A stretch of DNA of 19,234 bases from Bacteroidales bacterium (GTDB lineage: Bacteria > Bacteroidota > Bacteroidia > Bacteroidales > Porphyromonadaceae), in contig SFHG01000030.1 in NCBI GenBank assembly GCA_004555765.1, positions 1 to 19,234 of the forward strand, read 5' to 3'. The first letter of the stretch is position 1; every line of letters starts with the position of its first letter. This document shows, piece after piece, positions 1-8,902 of this stretch. A model generated the notes under the pieces. That model was not told the origin of the DNA, did no database searches, and worked only from the letters and a program-made list of their open reading frames with translations. A program made the position numbers and the translations under genes.

Positions 1-255
1 GCCCACCGCCAAGAGATGTTTGGCCAATTGTGCGGCCACGTTATTTGGGGTCATACAGAAGTATCTATTTTAAAAGTCCGAATTATGTTTTTCCAAAGGT
101 ACCCAAAAAACAACTTTTCGTCGGGGGCATCCCGGGAAATTTGGTACAGACCGGGAAGGAAGCAGGACACAGACCGATTTGGAGAAAAGATACAGAGCAA
201 AAAGAAATGTTTGGTACGTACCCCACCGGGGACTTATACGAAGCGCTGTCTCGGC
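1..255. other. Intergenic region downstream of holA
   Basis: No convincing gene is seen in these 255 bases. The stretch lies 3' of holA on the minus strand. It holds the palindrome GGTACGTACC at 213-222 and related words (GGTACAGACCG at about 143-153 and CACAGACCG further on) that recur in other gaps of this window. On the minus strand a short CCCC/GGGG hairpin (about 222-232) follows holA, with a T-rich stretch further on; it is too weak to call a terminator. Confidence 0.5.
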
Positions 256-1317
256 TCAGTTCAGGACGAATAAAACCAGATCGGTAAGTATCTCCCGGGG
301 GTCGCCCTCGTCGGAATACATCCCCTTGCTCCTCGCGTCCATTTTCCGGAGGTACGAGATGATGGCCGTAATCTTGCCCGGTCGGTAGTTTCTCAGACCA
401 TTGACGTACTCCTGGGCTTGTCGCGGGAACTTCAGTCCGAGGTAGTCTGAGATTACTTTGGGGTCAAGACTTCGCGCATAGAGGGCGATCAAGAGGTTTG
501 CAAAGTAATTGAAGAGGATGGGGATAATCACTTGGACCGGAACACGCTTGGCATCGAGAGAGAGGGCACGTGCCACTTTAAGCGCACGAGCCCTGTCTTT
601 GAGGGCAAGGGCGTTTTTCAGGTCAAATGGCGAGTACTCTTTATTGAGCGCCGTGTACTTCAGAATCATCTCGGAAGAAACATTCTTCCGAGCCTCTGCG
701 GGGAGAGCAGTGACCAACTTCCGAAACTCTGAGTTTATCCGTCCGATGTCGTTGCCGAGGTGCTCCTTGACCGTCATCACGGCGTCGTATCCGAGGCTGA
801 GTCCGTGCTCGGACGCTATGGAAGGGATGTAGTTTTGGATGTTGTACTCCTTAATCTCGGGAGAAGAGACGACAAGCCCCACTTTCTCGATCTCTTTCAT
901 CACCTTAAGCGTCCGCGCGGGAGACTTACCTTTGAAGCAGAGGATGAGGATATTGAAAGGCGATGGATTTTTATACAGCGGGGCAAGAGAATCAAACGGC
1001 GTCTCGCCTTCCTTTCGGGAACCCCGGTTGCCGAGGTAGAGGTCTTGAGCTTCACGCACGACGGTAATCGTATGCGCGGTACCCATAGGCGGCCTCATAC
1101 ACGCATTCAAGACGGACGACACCTGAGTGTCGAGTCCGTAAAGCACTGTGAGATTAAAGTCGTGTGACTCCTCTTCGGGCAAGAAAGTCCGCGTGAGCTT
1201 TTGCTCGATTTGGTCGATGTAATACGTCTCCTCCCCCATCAACACATAGATCGGATAGGGTTTGGACTTTGGAGAAATCTCGCTGAGAACCTGTTGGGGC
1301 TTGTCGGTAAACGGCAT
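256..1317 (-). CDS. holA: DNA polymerase III subunit delta (HolA)
   Basis: This is the delta subunit of the DNA polymerase III clamp loader, the cytoplasmic 'wrench' that opens the beta sliding clamp so it can be placed on primed DNA. The 353-aa length is normal for HolA. The N-terminal AAA+-like fold begins with YPIYVLMGEETYYID (about residues 21-35), the family's typical 'Y-x-L-x-G-E-E-x-Y' opening. Delta lacks the P-loop of active AAA+ ATPases, and none is seen here. HLGNDIGRINSEFRKL (about 186-201) matches the conserved linker helix, and NKEYSPFDLKNAL (about 225-237) matches the conserved 'reynvFdL' block before the C-terminal collar domain. The gene starts 16 nt after the GH95 stop codon on the same strand, so the two may be co-transcribed although their functions are unrelated. 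Recognition is by motif and length only. Confidence 0.9.
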   Translation of the reverse strand: MPFTDKPQQVLSEISPKSKPYPIYVLMGEETYYIDQIEQKLTRTFLPEEESHDFNLTVLYGLDTQVSSVLNACMRPPMGTAHTITVVREAQDLYLGNRGSRKEGETPFDSLAPLYKNPSPFNILILCFKGKSPARTLKVMKEIEKVGLVVSSPEIKEYNIQNYIPSIASEHGLSLGYDAVMTVKEHLGNDIGRINSEFRKLVTALPAEARKNVSSEMILKYTALNKEYSPFDLKNALALKDRARALKVARALSLDAKRVPVQVIIPILFNYFANLLIALYARSLDPKVISDYLGLKFPRQAQEYVNGLRNYRPGKITAIISYLRKMDARSKGMYSDEGDPREILTDLVLFVLN

Positions 1318-1333
1318 AATGGGCTATTTCAGG

Positions 1334-3751
1334 TCAGAGATCGGTCAGTGTGAGAGGCGCACCTTTCTTAAGGTCAAACTCCTTAATCGCTCCGGATGAG
1401 GTTTTGACTCTGAATGTCGTCTCATCCAACGGGGTGGAAAACACCGCTTCGGTCACTTTCCCGTCCCGCCACTTCACGGACACTTCAATATTGCCCCGAG
1501 CTTTCAGCCCACGGAACTCGCCTTCCTTCTCCCACGCTGACGGGATTGCGGGAAGAAGCTCTATAAAGCCTTCGTGGCTCTGGAGGAGCATCTCCGCTAT
1601 GGCCGCGGTACCGCCGAGATTCCCGTCGATTTGGAAAGGCGGATGGGCGCAAAATAGGTTCGGATAGGTGCCGCTGCCATGCCTTGAGGGATCCGAAGCA
1701 TTGATCGCGGGCATAAGAAGGTTCCTAAAGAGCTTGTACGCCCGGTCGCCATCTTTAAGACGCGCCCACAGGAGGATCTTCCAAGCCCGACTCCATCCGG
1801 TGCCTCCGTCACCCCGTCTCTCAAGTGTCCGGCGGGCAGCATCCGCAAGCTCCGGAGTCCGTGAGGGGGTAATCTCGGATCCGGGGAAAAGTCCGAAAAG
1901 ATGCGATACATGACGATGGTGCGGATCCGTCTCCCGATAGTCTTCCAACCATTCCATCAAGTAGCCTTGGTCCGAGATCCGGTTGGGCGGCAGTAGGGGC
2001 AAATCATTGGCCATCTCCGTGAGAGCCGGGTCGTAGATCCCGAGTACCGTCGCCGCGTCTATCAGACTATTGAAAAGCCGGCGGATAATCTGAGCATCCA
2101 TAGTGGGTCCCATACAGACGTACACGGGATCCGGTACACCGTCCATAAAAAATCCGTTCTCGGGGGACGAAGAGGGTGCAGTGACGAGCCAGCCGTGCTT
2201 GGGTTCTTTGATGAGCGACGACAGAAAGAATTTGCCCGCTTCGAGCATCACAGGATAGTATCTCCGTAGGGCGAGCGTATCGCGGTTATAGAGGAAGTGC
2301 TCCCAGATATGTCCCGTGAGCCACGCCCCGCCGGTATTTGTAGCGCCCCACGAGGCATGCTCTCCGGGGGCTGTGAAGTGCCAAGGGTTCGACATCATAT
2401 GTGCGACCCATCCGTCCGCATCATAGAAGGTACGGGCACTCTTCCGACCGTTCGGGACAAGATCGCGGGTAAAGTCCAAAAGAGGCAGGGCGTACTCCGG
2501 GAGATTAACGACCTCCACGGGCCAATAATTCATTTGGAGGTTTATATTCAGGTGATAGTCCCCATTCCAAGGTGCTTGCATACGGTTCGTCCACAATCCT
2601 TGCAAGTTCATCGGCCAAGAGTCCGGACGGGTGCCGGAGAGGATGAGGTACCTCCCGAAATCAAAATACAGCTCCGTTAGGCCGGGGTCGTCAGCAGATC
2701 GGAACGCAATCAGCCTTTCGTCGGTGGGTAAAGAATCATAGGGCAGACGCTTCCCGAGCGACAAATGCACACGATTAAAAAGCGGTGCATACGCCTCATA
2801 GTGCGACCGGTACAGCGTCTCGTAATCCACTCCGTCCACGTCTTTCAAGGCTTTGGATGGTGACTGCGTCTTCTTTTTGCCCGGGGGTAAATTATCCGTC
2901 GAAGCGGCAACCACGAGCATCACGGCATCTGCATCGCGCACCGTTACGGAATCGCCTTCCGTCAGCACTTTACCTCCATCGGGGAAGATACCCACTTCGG
3001 CTTCGTATTTCGTTCCTTTATTGCCTCCGAAACCATCGGGCAACTGTCCCGTGAGGTACAAACGTCCTTTTCGTGCAGTCACCCGCCCATTTTCAGGTCT
3101 CGACAGCTTGGCGGAAAAAGAAATCTTCCGTTTGCGGTCCGCGGAGAGCCTGATAACGATGACATCCTCTGCACCTTGTGAAACGAAATAGGATCGGGTA
3201 TAATGTACCGAGTCGATATTAAAGAAGGTGTGCGCCAGAGCCGAATTCAGTAGAAGCTCACGACTGTAGCCCTGCACCTTCCCCTTGGGCAGAAAATGGG
3301 TAAGGTGCAAAAAGCCGAGTACCTCATACGACCCGTAAGGACTACCGGAACCATTACCGAAGGCCGACCCTTTGCCTCCGCATTTGAAGTGATCGTACAT
3401 CAACTGCTGAGCTTTGGCGTTTTCGCCTCTCAGCAAAGCTTCGCGTATGAGAGGCAGGTAATCCTTCGCCCGGGGGTCGAAAGCGGTCGGATCCTCGCTC
3501 CCACTCCACATACTTATCTCGTTAAGCGGGAGGGTCTCCTCATAGATGCTCCCTGCCACAGTAAGTCCCAGCCTGCCGTTGCCGAGCGGAAGTTCGCTCT
3601 CCCACTCCCGGGCAGGCTCATCGTACCACAACCGTCTATCTTGGGCCGAAAGCGCGACAGGAAGCAGGATAAGTAGGATGCCGGACAGTACCGAGCGAGT
3701 GAATGGAGTAGACATCGGATTTGTAAAGGGGTTCATCTTAACACAAGGCAT
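1334..3751 (-). CDS. Secreted glycoside hydrolase family 95 (alpha-L-fucosidase type)
   Basis: GH95 enzymes are inverting glycosidases, most often 1,2-alpha-L-fucosidases that remove terminal fucose from host glycans; some act on alpha-L-galactose. The 805-aa length fits a full family member. A signal peptide is visible: TRSVLSGILLILLPVALSAQ at residues 18-37, with likely cleavage near ALSAQ, so export to the periplasm or cell surface is expected. LPLGNGRLGLTVAGSIYEE (55-73) is the usual start of the N-terminal beta domain. Catalytic positions known from the Bifidobacterium enzyme can be matched: the N-x-N pair N402/N404 in HLNINLQMNYW, the general acid E531 in SPENG, and D709 in FQIDGN. All are intact, so the enzyme is probably active. 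Start codons at residues 6 (3736) or 13 (3715) would also leave a complete signal peptide. No SusC/SusD pair lies beside it, so it is not part of a visible polysaccharide utilisation locus. Substrate beyond 'fucosidase-like' is inference. Confidence 0.9.
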   Translation of the reverse strand: MPCVKMNPFTNPMSTPFTRSVLSGILLILLPVALSAQDRRLWYDEPAREWESELPLGNGRLGLTVAGSIYEETLPLNEISMWSGSEDPTAFDPRAKDYLPLIREALLRGENAKAQQLMYDHFKCGGKGSAFGNGSGSPYGSYEVLGFLHLTHFLPKGKVQGYSRELLLNSALAHTFFNIDSVHYTRSYFVSQGAEDVIVIRLSADRKRKISFSAKLSRPENGRVTARKGRLYLTGQLPDGFGGNKGTKYEAEVGIFPDGGKVLTEGDSVTVRDADAVMLVVAASTDNLPPGKKKTQSPSKALKDVDGVDYETLYRSHYEAYAPLFNRVHLSLGKRLPYDSLPTDERLIAFRSADDPGLTELYFDFGRYLILSGTRPDSWPMNLQGLWTNRMQAPWNGDYHLNINLQMNYWPVEVVNLPEYALPLLDFTRDLVPNGRKSARTFYDADGWVAHMMSNPWHFTAPGEHASWGATNTGGAWLTGHIWEHFLYNRDTLALRRYYPVMLEAGKFFLSSLIKEPKHGWLVTAPSSSPENGFFMDGVPDPVYVCMGPTMDAQIIRRLFNSLIDAATVLGIYDPALTEMANDLPLLPPNRISDQGYLMEWLEDYRETDPHHRHVSHLFGLFPGSEITPSRTPELADAARRTLERRGDGGTGWSRAWKILLWARLKDGDRAYKLFRNLLMPAINASDPSRHGSGTYPNLFCAHPPFQIDGNLGGTAAIAEMLLQSHEGFIELLPAIPSAWEKEGEFRGLKARGNIEVSVKWRDGKVTEAVFSTPLDETTFRVKTSSGAIKEFDLKKGAPLTLTDL

Positions 3752-3840
3752 GTTCTAAAAAAACACCATATCTGCTTTGTTTTTTCACACAGACCGAGGC
3801 GATCCTCTATGTCCGTGTCTCCGTGTAAGCAGGGTACGGT

Positions 3841-3865
3841 CAAAAAAAGTTTCTCGGTACGTGTC
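3841..3865 (-). terminator. Candidate terminator after the chromate transporter genes
   Basis: Directly after the stop codon at 3866 the minus strand reads GACACGTACCGAG (3865-3853) and then, three bases further on, a run of seven T (3848-3842). CCGAG can pair with CTCGG just inside the gene end, giving a 5-bp stem with a long loop. The same 13-mer forms part of the much better hairpin after the CRISPR array (8912-8924). The weak stem makes this a modest call. Confidence 0.4.
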
Positions 3866-4402
3866 TCAGAAAATGCCCGAGTACACGAAGTAACCACCCA
3901 GGCCCGCAAGCACAATCAAGAGAATAGGGTGAAGCCAATTTTTGAGTACGGCTACCAGCGTAAGACCGAAGAAGATGTAGCTTCCGAAGTCTATGAAATT
4001 TTCTTCGTTCATCAGGAGCATAGCCGCCGCCGCGATGAGCCCAACTGCCGCAGGACGTATGCCTGTGAAGACGGCTTCGACGTGGGGATTGCTTCTGAAT
4101 TTGGCAAACGAGAGCGAGATGACAAGCACCAAGACAAAGGAGGGTATCATCACCGACACTGTGGCCAAAATGCTTCCCCACACGTTCCCCGTGACCACAT
4201 AGCCGATGTAAGTGGCACTATTGACCCCGATTGGTCCCGGAGTCATCTGGGAGATGGCGACAACGTCGGTAAATTCTTGAATAGTCAACCACCCATAACG
4301 CTCTACCACCTCTTCCTGAATCAACGTGAGCATAGCATACCCGCCACCGAAGCCCAAAAGCCCGATTTTGAGATATACGAGGAATAGATACCAGTAGACC
4401 AT
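3866..4402 (-). CDS. Chromate transporter family protein, second half of a split ChrA
   Basis: An integral membrane protein of the CHR (chromate ion transporter) family. Two half-size proteins, this one (178 aa) and the gene just upstream, probably pair to do the job of one long ChrA. Bacterial ChrA exports chromate driven by the proton motive force; short CHR pairs may carry other oxyanions. The family signature GFGGGYAML (residues 17-25) sits at the end of the first membrane segment, and SQMTPGPIGVN (51-61) is the second CHR signature. Several hydrophobic segments follow, ending in a hydrophobic C-terminus. I place the start at ATG 4402 rather than the longer frame from 4435, because this ATG comes one base after the stop of the partner gene (TGA-T-ATG), typical of translational coupling. 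Family confidence is high; actual substrate is not known. Confidence 0.85.
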   Translation of the reverse strand: MVYWYLFLVYLKIGLLGFGGGYAMLTLIQEEVVERYGWLTIQEFTDVVAISQMTPGPIGVNSATYIGYVVTGNVWGSILATVSVMIPSFVLVLVISLSFAKFRSNPHVEAVFTGIRPAAVGLIAAAAMLLMNEENFIDFGSYIFFGLTLVAVLKNWLHPILLIVLAGLGGYFVYSGIF

Positions 4403-4403
4403 A

Positions 4404-5066
4404 TCACTTGGCAGAAGGCAATTTGTGAAGGACAAACTTGGTGTAGAGCCAGCCTGCTGCCGCGCTCACAATAATCACGGTCACCGGACTCACTCCGAGA
4501 AAAGTGACGGACACCGCACAAAGGACGGGAATCCAAAGATACTTCCGACCGAGCTTAAGCGCTTTCCAAACCGAAACGCACGGAGCTATGATTAAGGCGA
4601 CCACCGCAGGCCGTATGCCCTTGAATATGGCCGAAACGATGGGATTATCCTTGACCTGTTGCGCGTAAATGGCTAAGATGAGGATGATGATAAAGCTCGG
4701 AAGAGTCGTACCGATGACACAAACCAAAGCCCCCCAAAAACCTTGCAGGCGGTAACCGATGAATATCGAGATATTAACCGCAAAGACCCCGGGCAGAGAC
4801 TGTGCCACAGCAAAGAGATCGATGAAAGATTCATTGTCGAGCCACTTCTCCTTGTCCACTATCTGGACACGGATAAGCTCCAACATAGCATATCCTCCCC
4901 CAAAGGTAAAGCCACCGATGAGAAAGAATACCTTGAAAAGGTGCCAAAGCATCGCAAAGGAAGCTTTTGACCCTTCCTTCGCCATACCCCCGACGGGCTT
5001 CTCCGATTGTATTTCCCGATTCCGAGCCTCTTCCCGATCCGGCTCTTTCGGTGTCGTCTCTCCCAT
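4404..5066 (-). CDS. Chromate transporter family protein, first half of a split ChrA
   Basis: A 220-aa CHR family membrane protein, partner of the next gene. It has a polar, charged N-terminal extension (about residues 1-36, lysine- and glutamate-rich, probably cytosolic), then FFLIGGFTFGGGYAMLELI (about 47-65) with the CHR signature, AQSLPGVFAVNISIF (88-102) as the second signature, and further membrane segments. Its partner has TPGPIG where this protein has LPGVFA; such asymmetry is usual between the two halves of CHR transporters, and I infer a heterodimer. ATG 5066 follows the ribBA stop by six bases, and those bases (ACGGAG) can act as a ribosome binding site, which supports this start over the internal methionine at residue 28. 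The gene is probably expressed with ribBA, although no functional link between riboflavin synthesis and oxyanion export is obvious. Confidence 0.87.
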   Translation of the reverse strand: MGETTPKEPDREEARNREIQSEKPVGGMAKEGSKASFAMLWHLFKVFFLIGGFTFGGGYAMLELIRVQIVDKEKWLDNESFIDLFAVAQSLPGVFAVNISIFIGYRLQGFWGALVCVIGTTLPSFIIILILAIYAQQVKDNPIVSAIFKGIRPAVVALIIAPCVSVWKALKLGRKYLWIPVLCAVSVTFLGVSPVTVIIVSAAAGWLYTKFVLHKLPSAK

Positions 5067-5072
5067 CTCCGT

Positions 5073-6293
5073 TTACACCTCCCTCAGGGTATGCCCCATC
5101 TTTTCTTTCTTAGTCTTGAGGTACTTATTATCGTACTTATTGGGTTTGATCTCTATGGGGACATTTTCCACGATCTCAAGCCCGTAGCTTTCGAGACCTA
5201 CACGTTTGACAGGATTATTGGTCATCAGACGCATCTTCGTGATACCGAGCTGGCGGAGGATCTCCGCCCCTACCCCGTAGTCTCTTTCGTCGGGCTTAAA
5301 TCCGAGGTGGACATTGGCTTCGACCGTGTCCAAGCCCTCCTGCTGAAGTTTGTAGGCCTCTATCTTTTTCATCAGACCTATACCCCTGCCCTCTTGATTG
5401 AGGTAAATGACGGCACCGCGTCCTTCGGCCTGAACCATCTCCATGGCTTTATGGAGCTGATCCCCGCAGTCGCACCTGTAAGAGCCGAAGACATCACCCG
5501 TGAGGCAGGAACTGTGTACCCGCACAAGAGGCGGTTCATTACCCTCCCGAAGGTCACCTTTGACGAGCGCCACGTGCTCCATACCGTTGGAGATCTGCTT
5601 GAAAGGTATGATCCGGAAGTCGCCGTGTTCTGTGGGCAGAATGGCCTCGACCCCTTTCTCTACCACGGAGTCACTTTCGAGTCGGTACTTGATAAGGTCT
5701 GCGATGGTGACGACCCTGAGGTCAAACTTTTTGGCAATCTCAAATAGCTGGGGCATACGCGCCATCTCTCCGTTTTCCTGAACCACTTCGATCAGACACC
5801 CGACGGGCTTCAGTCCTGCAAGCTTGACCAGATCCACCGTGGCTTCGGTGTGACCGGCACGGCGGAGTACGCCTTTCTCTTTTGCCCGAAGGGGGTTGAT
5901 ATGTCCGGGGCGGGCAAAGTCCACGGACGCGTTTTCGGGGTTCGCCAGTTCGACAATCGTCGTGGCACGATCGTACATCGACACGCCGGTAGTGACTCCT
6001 TTGTGGAGATAGTCCACCGTGACCGTGAACGGCGTCTCGTGCAGAGAGGTATTTTCAGACACCTGGAGCGGGAGATTCAGGCGATCAGCCCAGGACTCCG
6101 CCATAGGAGTACACAGGACACCGCGCCCATAGCGGAGCATAAAGTTAACCTTCTCCGGAGTGGCTTTTTCGGCCGCCAAAATGAAGTCGCCTTCGTTCTC
6201 ACGGTCTTCGTCGTCCACCACAATAATGATCTTACCGTTGCGTACATCCTCGATCGCTTCGGGGATGGTACTCAGTCTGAATTCCTTTTCCAT
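5073..6293 (-). CDS. ribBA: Bifunctional 3,4-dihydroxy-2-butanone-4-phosphate synthase / GTP cyclohydrolase II
   Basis: RibBA makes both precursors for riboflavin: the RibB half turns ribulose 5-phosphate into 3,4-dihydroxy-2-butanone 4-phosphate plus formate, and the RibA half opens GTP to the diaminopyrimidine intermediate. From the start at 6293 the protein has 406 aa, the normal size for a fused enzyme. The RibB half (about 1-205) carries the acidic metal site DDEDRENEGDF (27-37) and RAGHTEA (145-151). The RibA half (about 210-406) has HSSCLTGDVFGSYRCDCG, giving the three zinc cysteines C263, C274 and C276, followed by NQEGRGIGL (299-307). The frame opens 15 codons earlier (6338), but those residues are polar and not part of the family, so ATG 6293 (MEKEFRLSTIPEA) is preferred. 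It is first in a tight cluster with the two chromate transporter genes. No FMN riboswitch consensus is visible in the 122 bases upstream. Confidence 0.95.
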   Translation of the reverse strand: MEKEFRLSTIPEAIEDVRNGKIIIVVDDEDRENEGDFILAAEKATPEKVNFMLRYGRGVLCTPMAESWADRLNLPLQVSENTSLHETPFTVTVDYLHKGVTTGVSMYDRATTIVELANPENASVDFARPGHINPLRAKEKGVLRRAGHTEATVDLVKLAGLKPVGCLIEVVQENGEMARMPQLFEIAKKFDLRVVTIADLIKYRLESDSVVEKGVEAILPTEHGDFRIIPFKQISNGMEHVALVKGDLREGNEPPLVRVHSSCLTGDVFGSYRCDCGDQLHKAMEMVQAEGRGAVIYLNQEGRGIGLMKKIEAYKLQQEGLDTVEANVHLGFKPDERDYGVGAEILRQLGITKMRLMTNNPVKRVGLESYGLEIVENVPIEIKPNKYDNKYLKTKKEKMGHTLREV

Positions 6294-6415
6294 AAATGCT
6301 GTATTTTTCTCTCTGTTTCTGTTTCTTTTTTCTATCAAAAGTCTCGTCTTTTTTGCACAGACCTAAGAATAATTTCCGGTCTGTACCGGCTTCCTACTTT
6401 GGTACGTACCTTGAG
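6294..6415. other. Intergenic region between lptF-like gene and ribBA with inverted repeat
   Basis: These 122 bases contain a 7-bp perfect inverted repeat ACAGACC / GGTCTGT (about 6356-6385) and the palindrome GGTACGTACC at 6401-6410, the same words found in other gaps of this window. No T-run follows the stem on the minus strand, so it is not an obvious terminator for the upstream permease gene. No FMN riboswitch is recognisable. Confidence 0.5.
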
Positions 6416-8578
6416 TCACTCTCGGTCTGTATCCGGATCCGGGCGGGAATGTCCTTCGGGGAGGGTATTGGCGTAATGACGCTTCACCCGCTTAACCTCA
6501 TCGAGGACTTGAAGGTTCACTTCGACGAGGCGTTTGAGTTCGCTCAAGTACACTTTCTCTCTCAGCAGGTAGTACAGGTACACGAAGATGCCTGCCGGGA
6601 AAAAGACCATCAGAAGCAGCCTCAGCCTCCGGTCATACGGCAGAAGGATGCCCGAGACCTGCGAGAGGTCGGGGTACGCGCCTAACCTGTGAACCAGCAG
6701 TATATCCTTGTCCCCGTGCAGCATATCCGTCACTTCGTCTATCAGGCGATTGATTTCGTTACGCTTTCGGCTGTCGTGCGTCTCACTGAAGAAACGCACG
6801 TAGCCCATCCTTCCCTTGTAACTGAGCTCTTCGGCCAGTCCGTGGAGCCTCATCATCTTCCCTTCGACAGCCAAGTAGTCCGATGAGGTGCGGTCGGAAG
6901 CGGGGACTGCCACAAGCGGACTGCGACCGGTATTCGTGCGCATCGCTTTGCGGTAGTAGACCATAAAGGCCTCTACACTGAGTTTGTTGGAGTCCTTGGT
7001 CGCGAGCAGAATCAAGAGCAGACCTATCGGTATGAGCACCATATTCGGGAGCCACATCCCGAACCAGACCTGCCACATCCCGTCCCTGCTCATCTTGATG
7101 CCGGTGGACTCAAGGAAGTAAAATATAATGAAGAAGAAGACCGCAACCACAAACGGTATGCCGATGCCACCTTTGCGGATCAAAGCACCGAGCGGTGCGC
7201 CGACGAGGAAAAAGGCGATGCAGGCCACGGGGTACGTAAACTTCCGCCAGTACTCGAACTCATTTTTGTACTTAAGATCGACCATATCCTTCTGAGTAAC
7301 GGCGGAGAAATAGAGCTCATTCTGCAAGGCACTGAGGGTGCCTTCCGCACTCCGATACATTTGCCGTTTGTCACGAAGCCCCATAAGGCTCATTTTCTCA
7401 TCGAAACCAAGCCCGGCTCGCTCTTTCTTCCCGAGCGATCTATAAACCTTCCCGGGGTCAAAAGACGACGTCTCTCTCTCCGGAGTCTCCATTGCGCCAA
7501 GAGCCCCGGCCACAGCTCCGACTACAGCCCCTGTAGCTGCGACACCGGAACCGGCCGCGGCACCGGACAGGATCCCCGGGGGGACACCGCCCTCTATTTG
7601 GGGAGGTATGATGCCCGTTCGCCTCAGAATGATACTCTGATTGATACGCGCCACGGAGTCGATTTCGGTCTGGAGAGAATCGGTGTATGCTTTCAATTCC
7701 CACGCGTTTTTCCCCACAAACTGGCTACTCAATACCCCTTCGTCGACCATATCGAGATCGGTATTAAAAGGTATCTGGACGATCTTTTTGGAGAACCGCT
7801 CCCGCATATACGGCACAAGACCGGAGGAGGAGTTATAGTAATTCGGATTCTCCCTCAGGTTACTGTACGACTCTCCGCTGTACAGCTCCAAGACAAGCAC
7901 ACGACCATTGTCCGTCGAGTATAATTTTCCCGAGTCTGCAAGTAGGACTGTGGCATTTTGGAACCCTTTTTGGTAGTCGTAGAGCATCATCTGATACATC
8001 ATCTTGCGCTCGGTGTCTTTGCGCTCCACGTAGATGCTGTATCCGTCTATTTCTTTATAAAAGATTCCGGTAGGGATGGCCAGCTCCGGGGACTTGTTTT
8101 TGATCGAAAAGTAATATTGCCAAAACTTCACCTGGCTCGTGATCATCCAGTCGTTTTCAAAAACGAAGAGGCCAATGCCGATCAAAACGGAGACGTAGAA
8201 GAGAGGCTTAAGGATTCGGCTAAGAGGTATGCCCGCCGCCCGCATCGCAAGAAGCTCAAGACGCTCCCCGAGGTTACCGAACGTCATCAGCGAGGCAAGC
8301 AGAATGGCCAAGATCAGACCAAGCGGTGCCACCGTCATCGCCGCAAAAAACATCAATTTGATGAACACCACAGCATCCACCCCTTTGCCCACAATGTCGG
8401 ACACGAAGCGCCACAGCAGCTGCATCACGACAATGAACCACGCCACCGCAAAGCTCCCGAGCAATAGCGGCAGAAACGTCTTAATGATGTAAATGTAAAG
8501 TTTCTTCAAGTGACGTAATACTTTATCTGGGGTAATTATCTGTGACGAAAACCGGTCAATGTCGTCAGATACACACAA
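6416..8578 (-). CDS. LptF/LptG (YjgP/YjgQ) family permease
   Basis: A membrane permease of the LptFG family, which with the LptB ATPase pulls lipopolysaccharide from the inner membrane and passes it toward LptC/LptA. Membrane segments are seen at about residues 34-56, 70-97 and 124-142, then a periplasmic beta-rich domain (about 150-320), then segments at about 447-465, 472-490 and 503-526. GNLGERLELLAMRAAGIPLSR (101-121, between the second and third segments) is the family's conserved coupling-helix region for LptB. At 720 aa it is longer than many Bacteroidetes homologues. The extra length lies in a glycine/alanine-rich stretch (about 329-365) and in a C-terminal extension (about 540-720) with another membrane segment at 650-672. 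The frame begins at a TTG (8578) that overlaps a TACCTTTG promoter box, so translation probably starts further in, for instance at TTG 8509 just before KKLYIYIIKTF. Whether it acts as LptF, LptG or a fused role cannot be told from this window. Confidence 0.85.
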   Translation of the reverse strand: MCVSDDIDRFSSQIITPDKVLRHLKKLYIYIIKTFLPLLLGSFAVAWFIVVMQLLWRFVSDIVGKGVDAVVFIKLMFFAAMTVAPLGLILAILLASLMTFGNLGERLELLAMRAAGIPLSRILKPLFYVSVLIGIGLFVFENDWMITSQVKFWQYYFSIKNKSPELAIPTGIFYKEIDGYSIYVERKDTERKMMYQMMLYDYQKGFQNATVLLADSGKLYSTDNGRVLVLELYSGESYSNLRENPNYYNSSSGLVPYMRERFSKKIVQIPFNTDLDMVDEGVLSSQFVGKNAWELKAYTDSLQTEIDSVARINQSIILRRTGIIPPQIEGGVPPGILSGAAAGSGVAATGAVVGAVAGALGAMETPERETSSFDPGKVYRSLGKKERAGLGFDEKMSLMGLRDKRQMYRSAEGTLSALQNELYFSAVTQKDMVDLKYKNEFEYWRKFTYPVACIAFFLVGAPLGALIRKGGIGIPFVVAVFFFIIFYFLESTGIKMSRDGMWQVWFGMWLPNMVLIPIGLLLILLATKDSNKLSVEAFMVYYRKAMRTNTGRSPLVAVPASDRTSSDYLAVEGKMMRLHGLAEELSYKGRMGYVRFFSETHDSRKRNEINRLIDEVTDMLHGDKDILLVHRLGAYPDLSQVSGILLPYDRRLRLLLMVFFPAGIFVYLYYLLREKVYLSELKRLVEVNLQVLDEVKRVKRHYANTLPEGHSRPDPDTDRE

Positions 8579-8583
8579 AGGTA
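8576..8583 (-). promoter_or_regulatory. Candidate -7 promoter element for the LptF-family gene
   Basis: The minus strand reads TACCTTTG, an exact match to the Bacteroidetes -7 consensus TAnnTTTG. No clear TTTG lies 19-21 bases upstream. A start point would fall near 8570, inside the longest reading frame, which argues for a downstream start codon of the permease. Confidence 0.45.
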
Positions 8584-8902
8584 CTCATTTTACGGCAAGC
8601 CTTGTCACTGCTTTTCTTACAAAATAAGCCGGGACGAATTCTCCGTGCTCCCGATGACGATAGGAGGACTTTGCCGGAAGGTCTCTTACACACGAAAAAG
8701 CCGGCGTTTTTCGAGGAGATCTTTGCAGAGTATCTCAGAAGCAAGACACTGAGTGCTAGGGCGAAAATGGACATACTTGTATACATCCCCGAGCCCGAGA
8801 CACAAAAGCGACCGGAGAGCAGATGAGGTACTACGCAAAGGTCTCAACAGAGGGATTTTCGGATGCCGCAATTGTCCCGTCCCTCGCCGACGATACTCAA
8901 GC
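8584..8902. other. Intergenic region between the permease gene and the CRISPR terminator
   Basis: About 320 bases with no gene I can support; short open frames here lack family resemblance. It contains GAGATCTTTGCAGAG at 8716-8730, a word repeated in nearly the same form at 12271-12285 on the other side of the CRISPR array. Confidence 0.5.

Noticed and set aside
3809..4387. Open frame of 192 aa on the plus strand opposite the chromate transporter
   Set aside because: It is the antisense shadow of a clear membrane protein gene and has no recognisable domain.
6294..6415. Possible FMN riboswitch before ribBA
   Set aside because: None of the conserved RFN-element blocks could be found, and the gap is occupied by other inverted repeats.
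8770..8800. Sequence resembling a Nextera transposon adapter (TATACATCCCCGAGCCC then GAGAC)
   Set aside because: It differs from the adapter by several substitutions and a 2-nt deletion, and has no flanking adapter bases, so leftover library sequence is unlikely. I treat it as chance.
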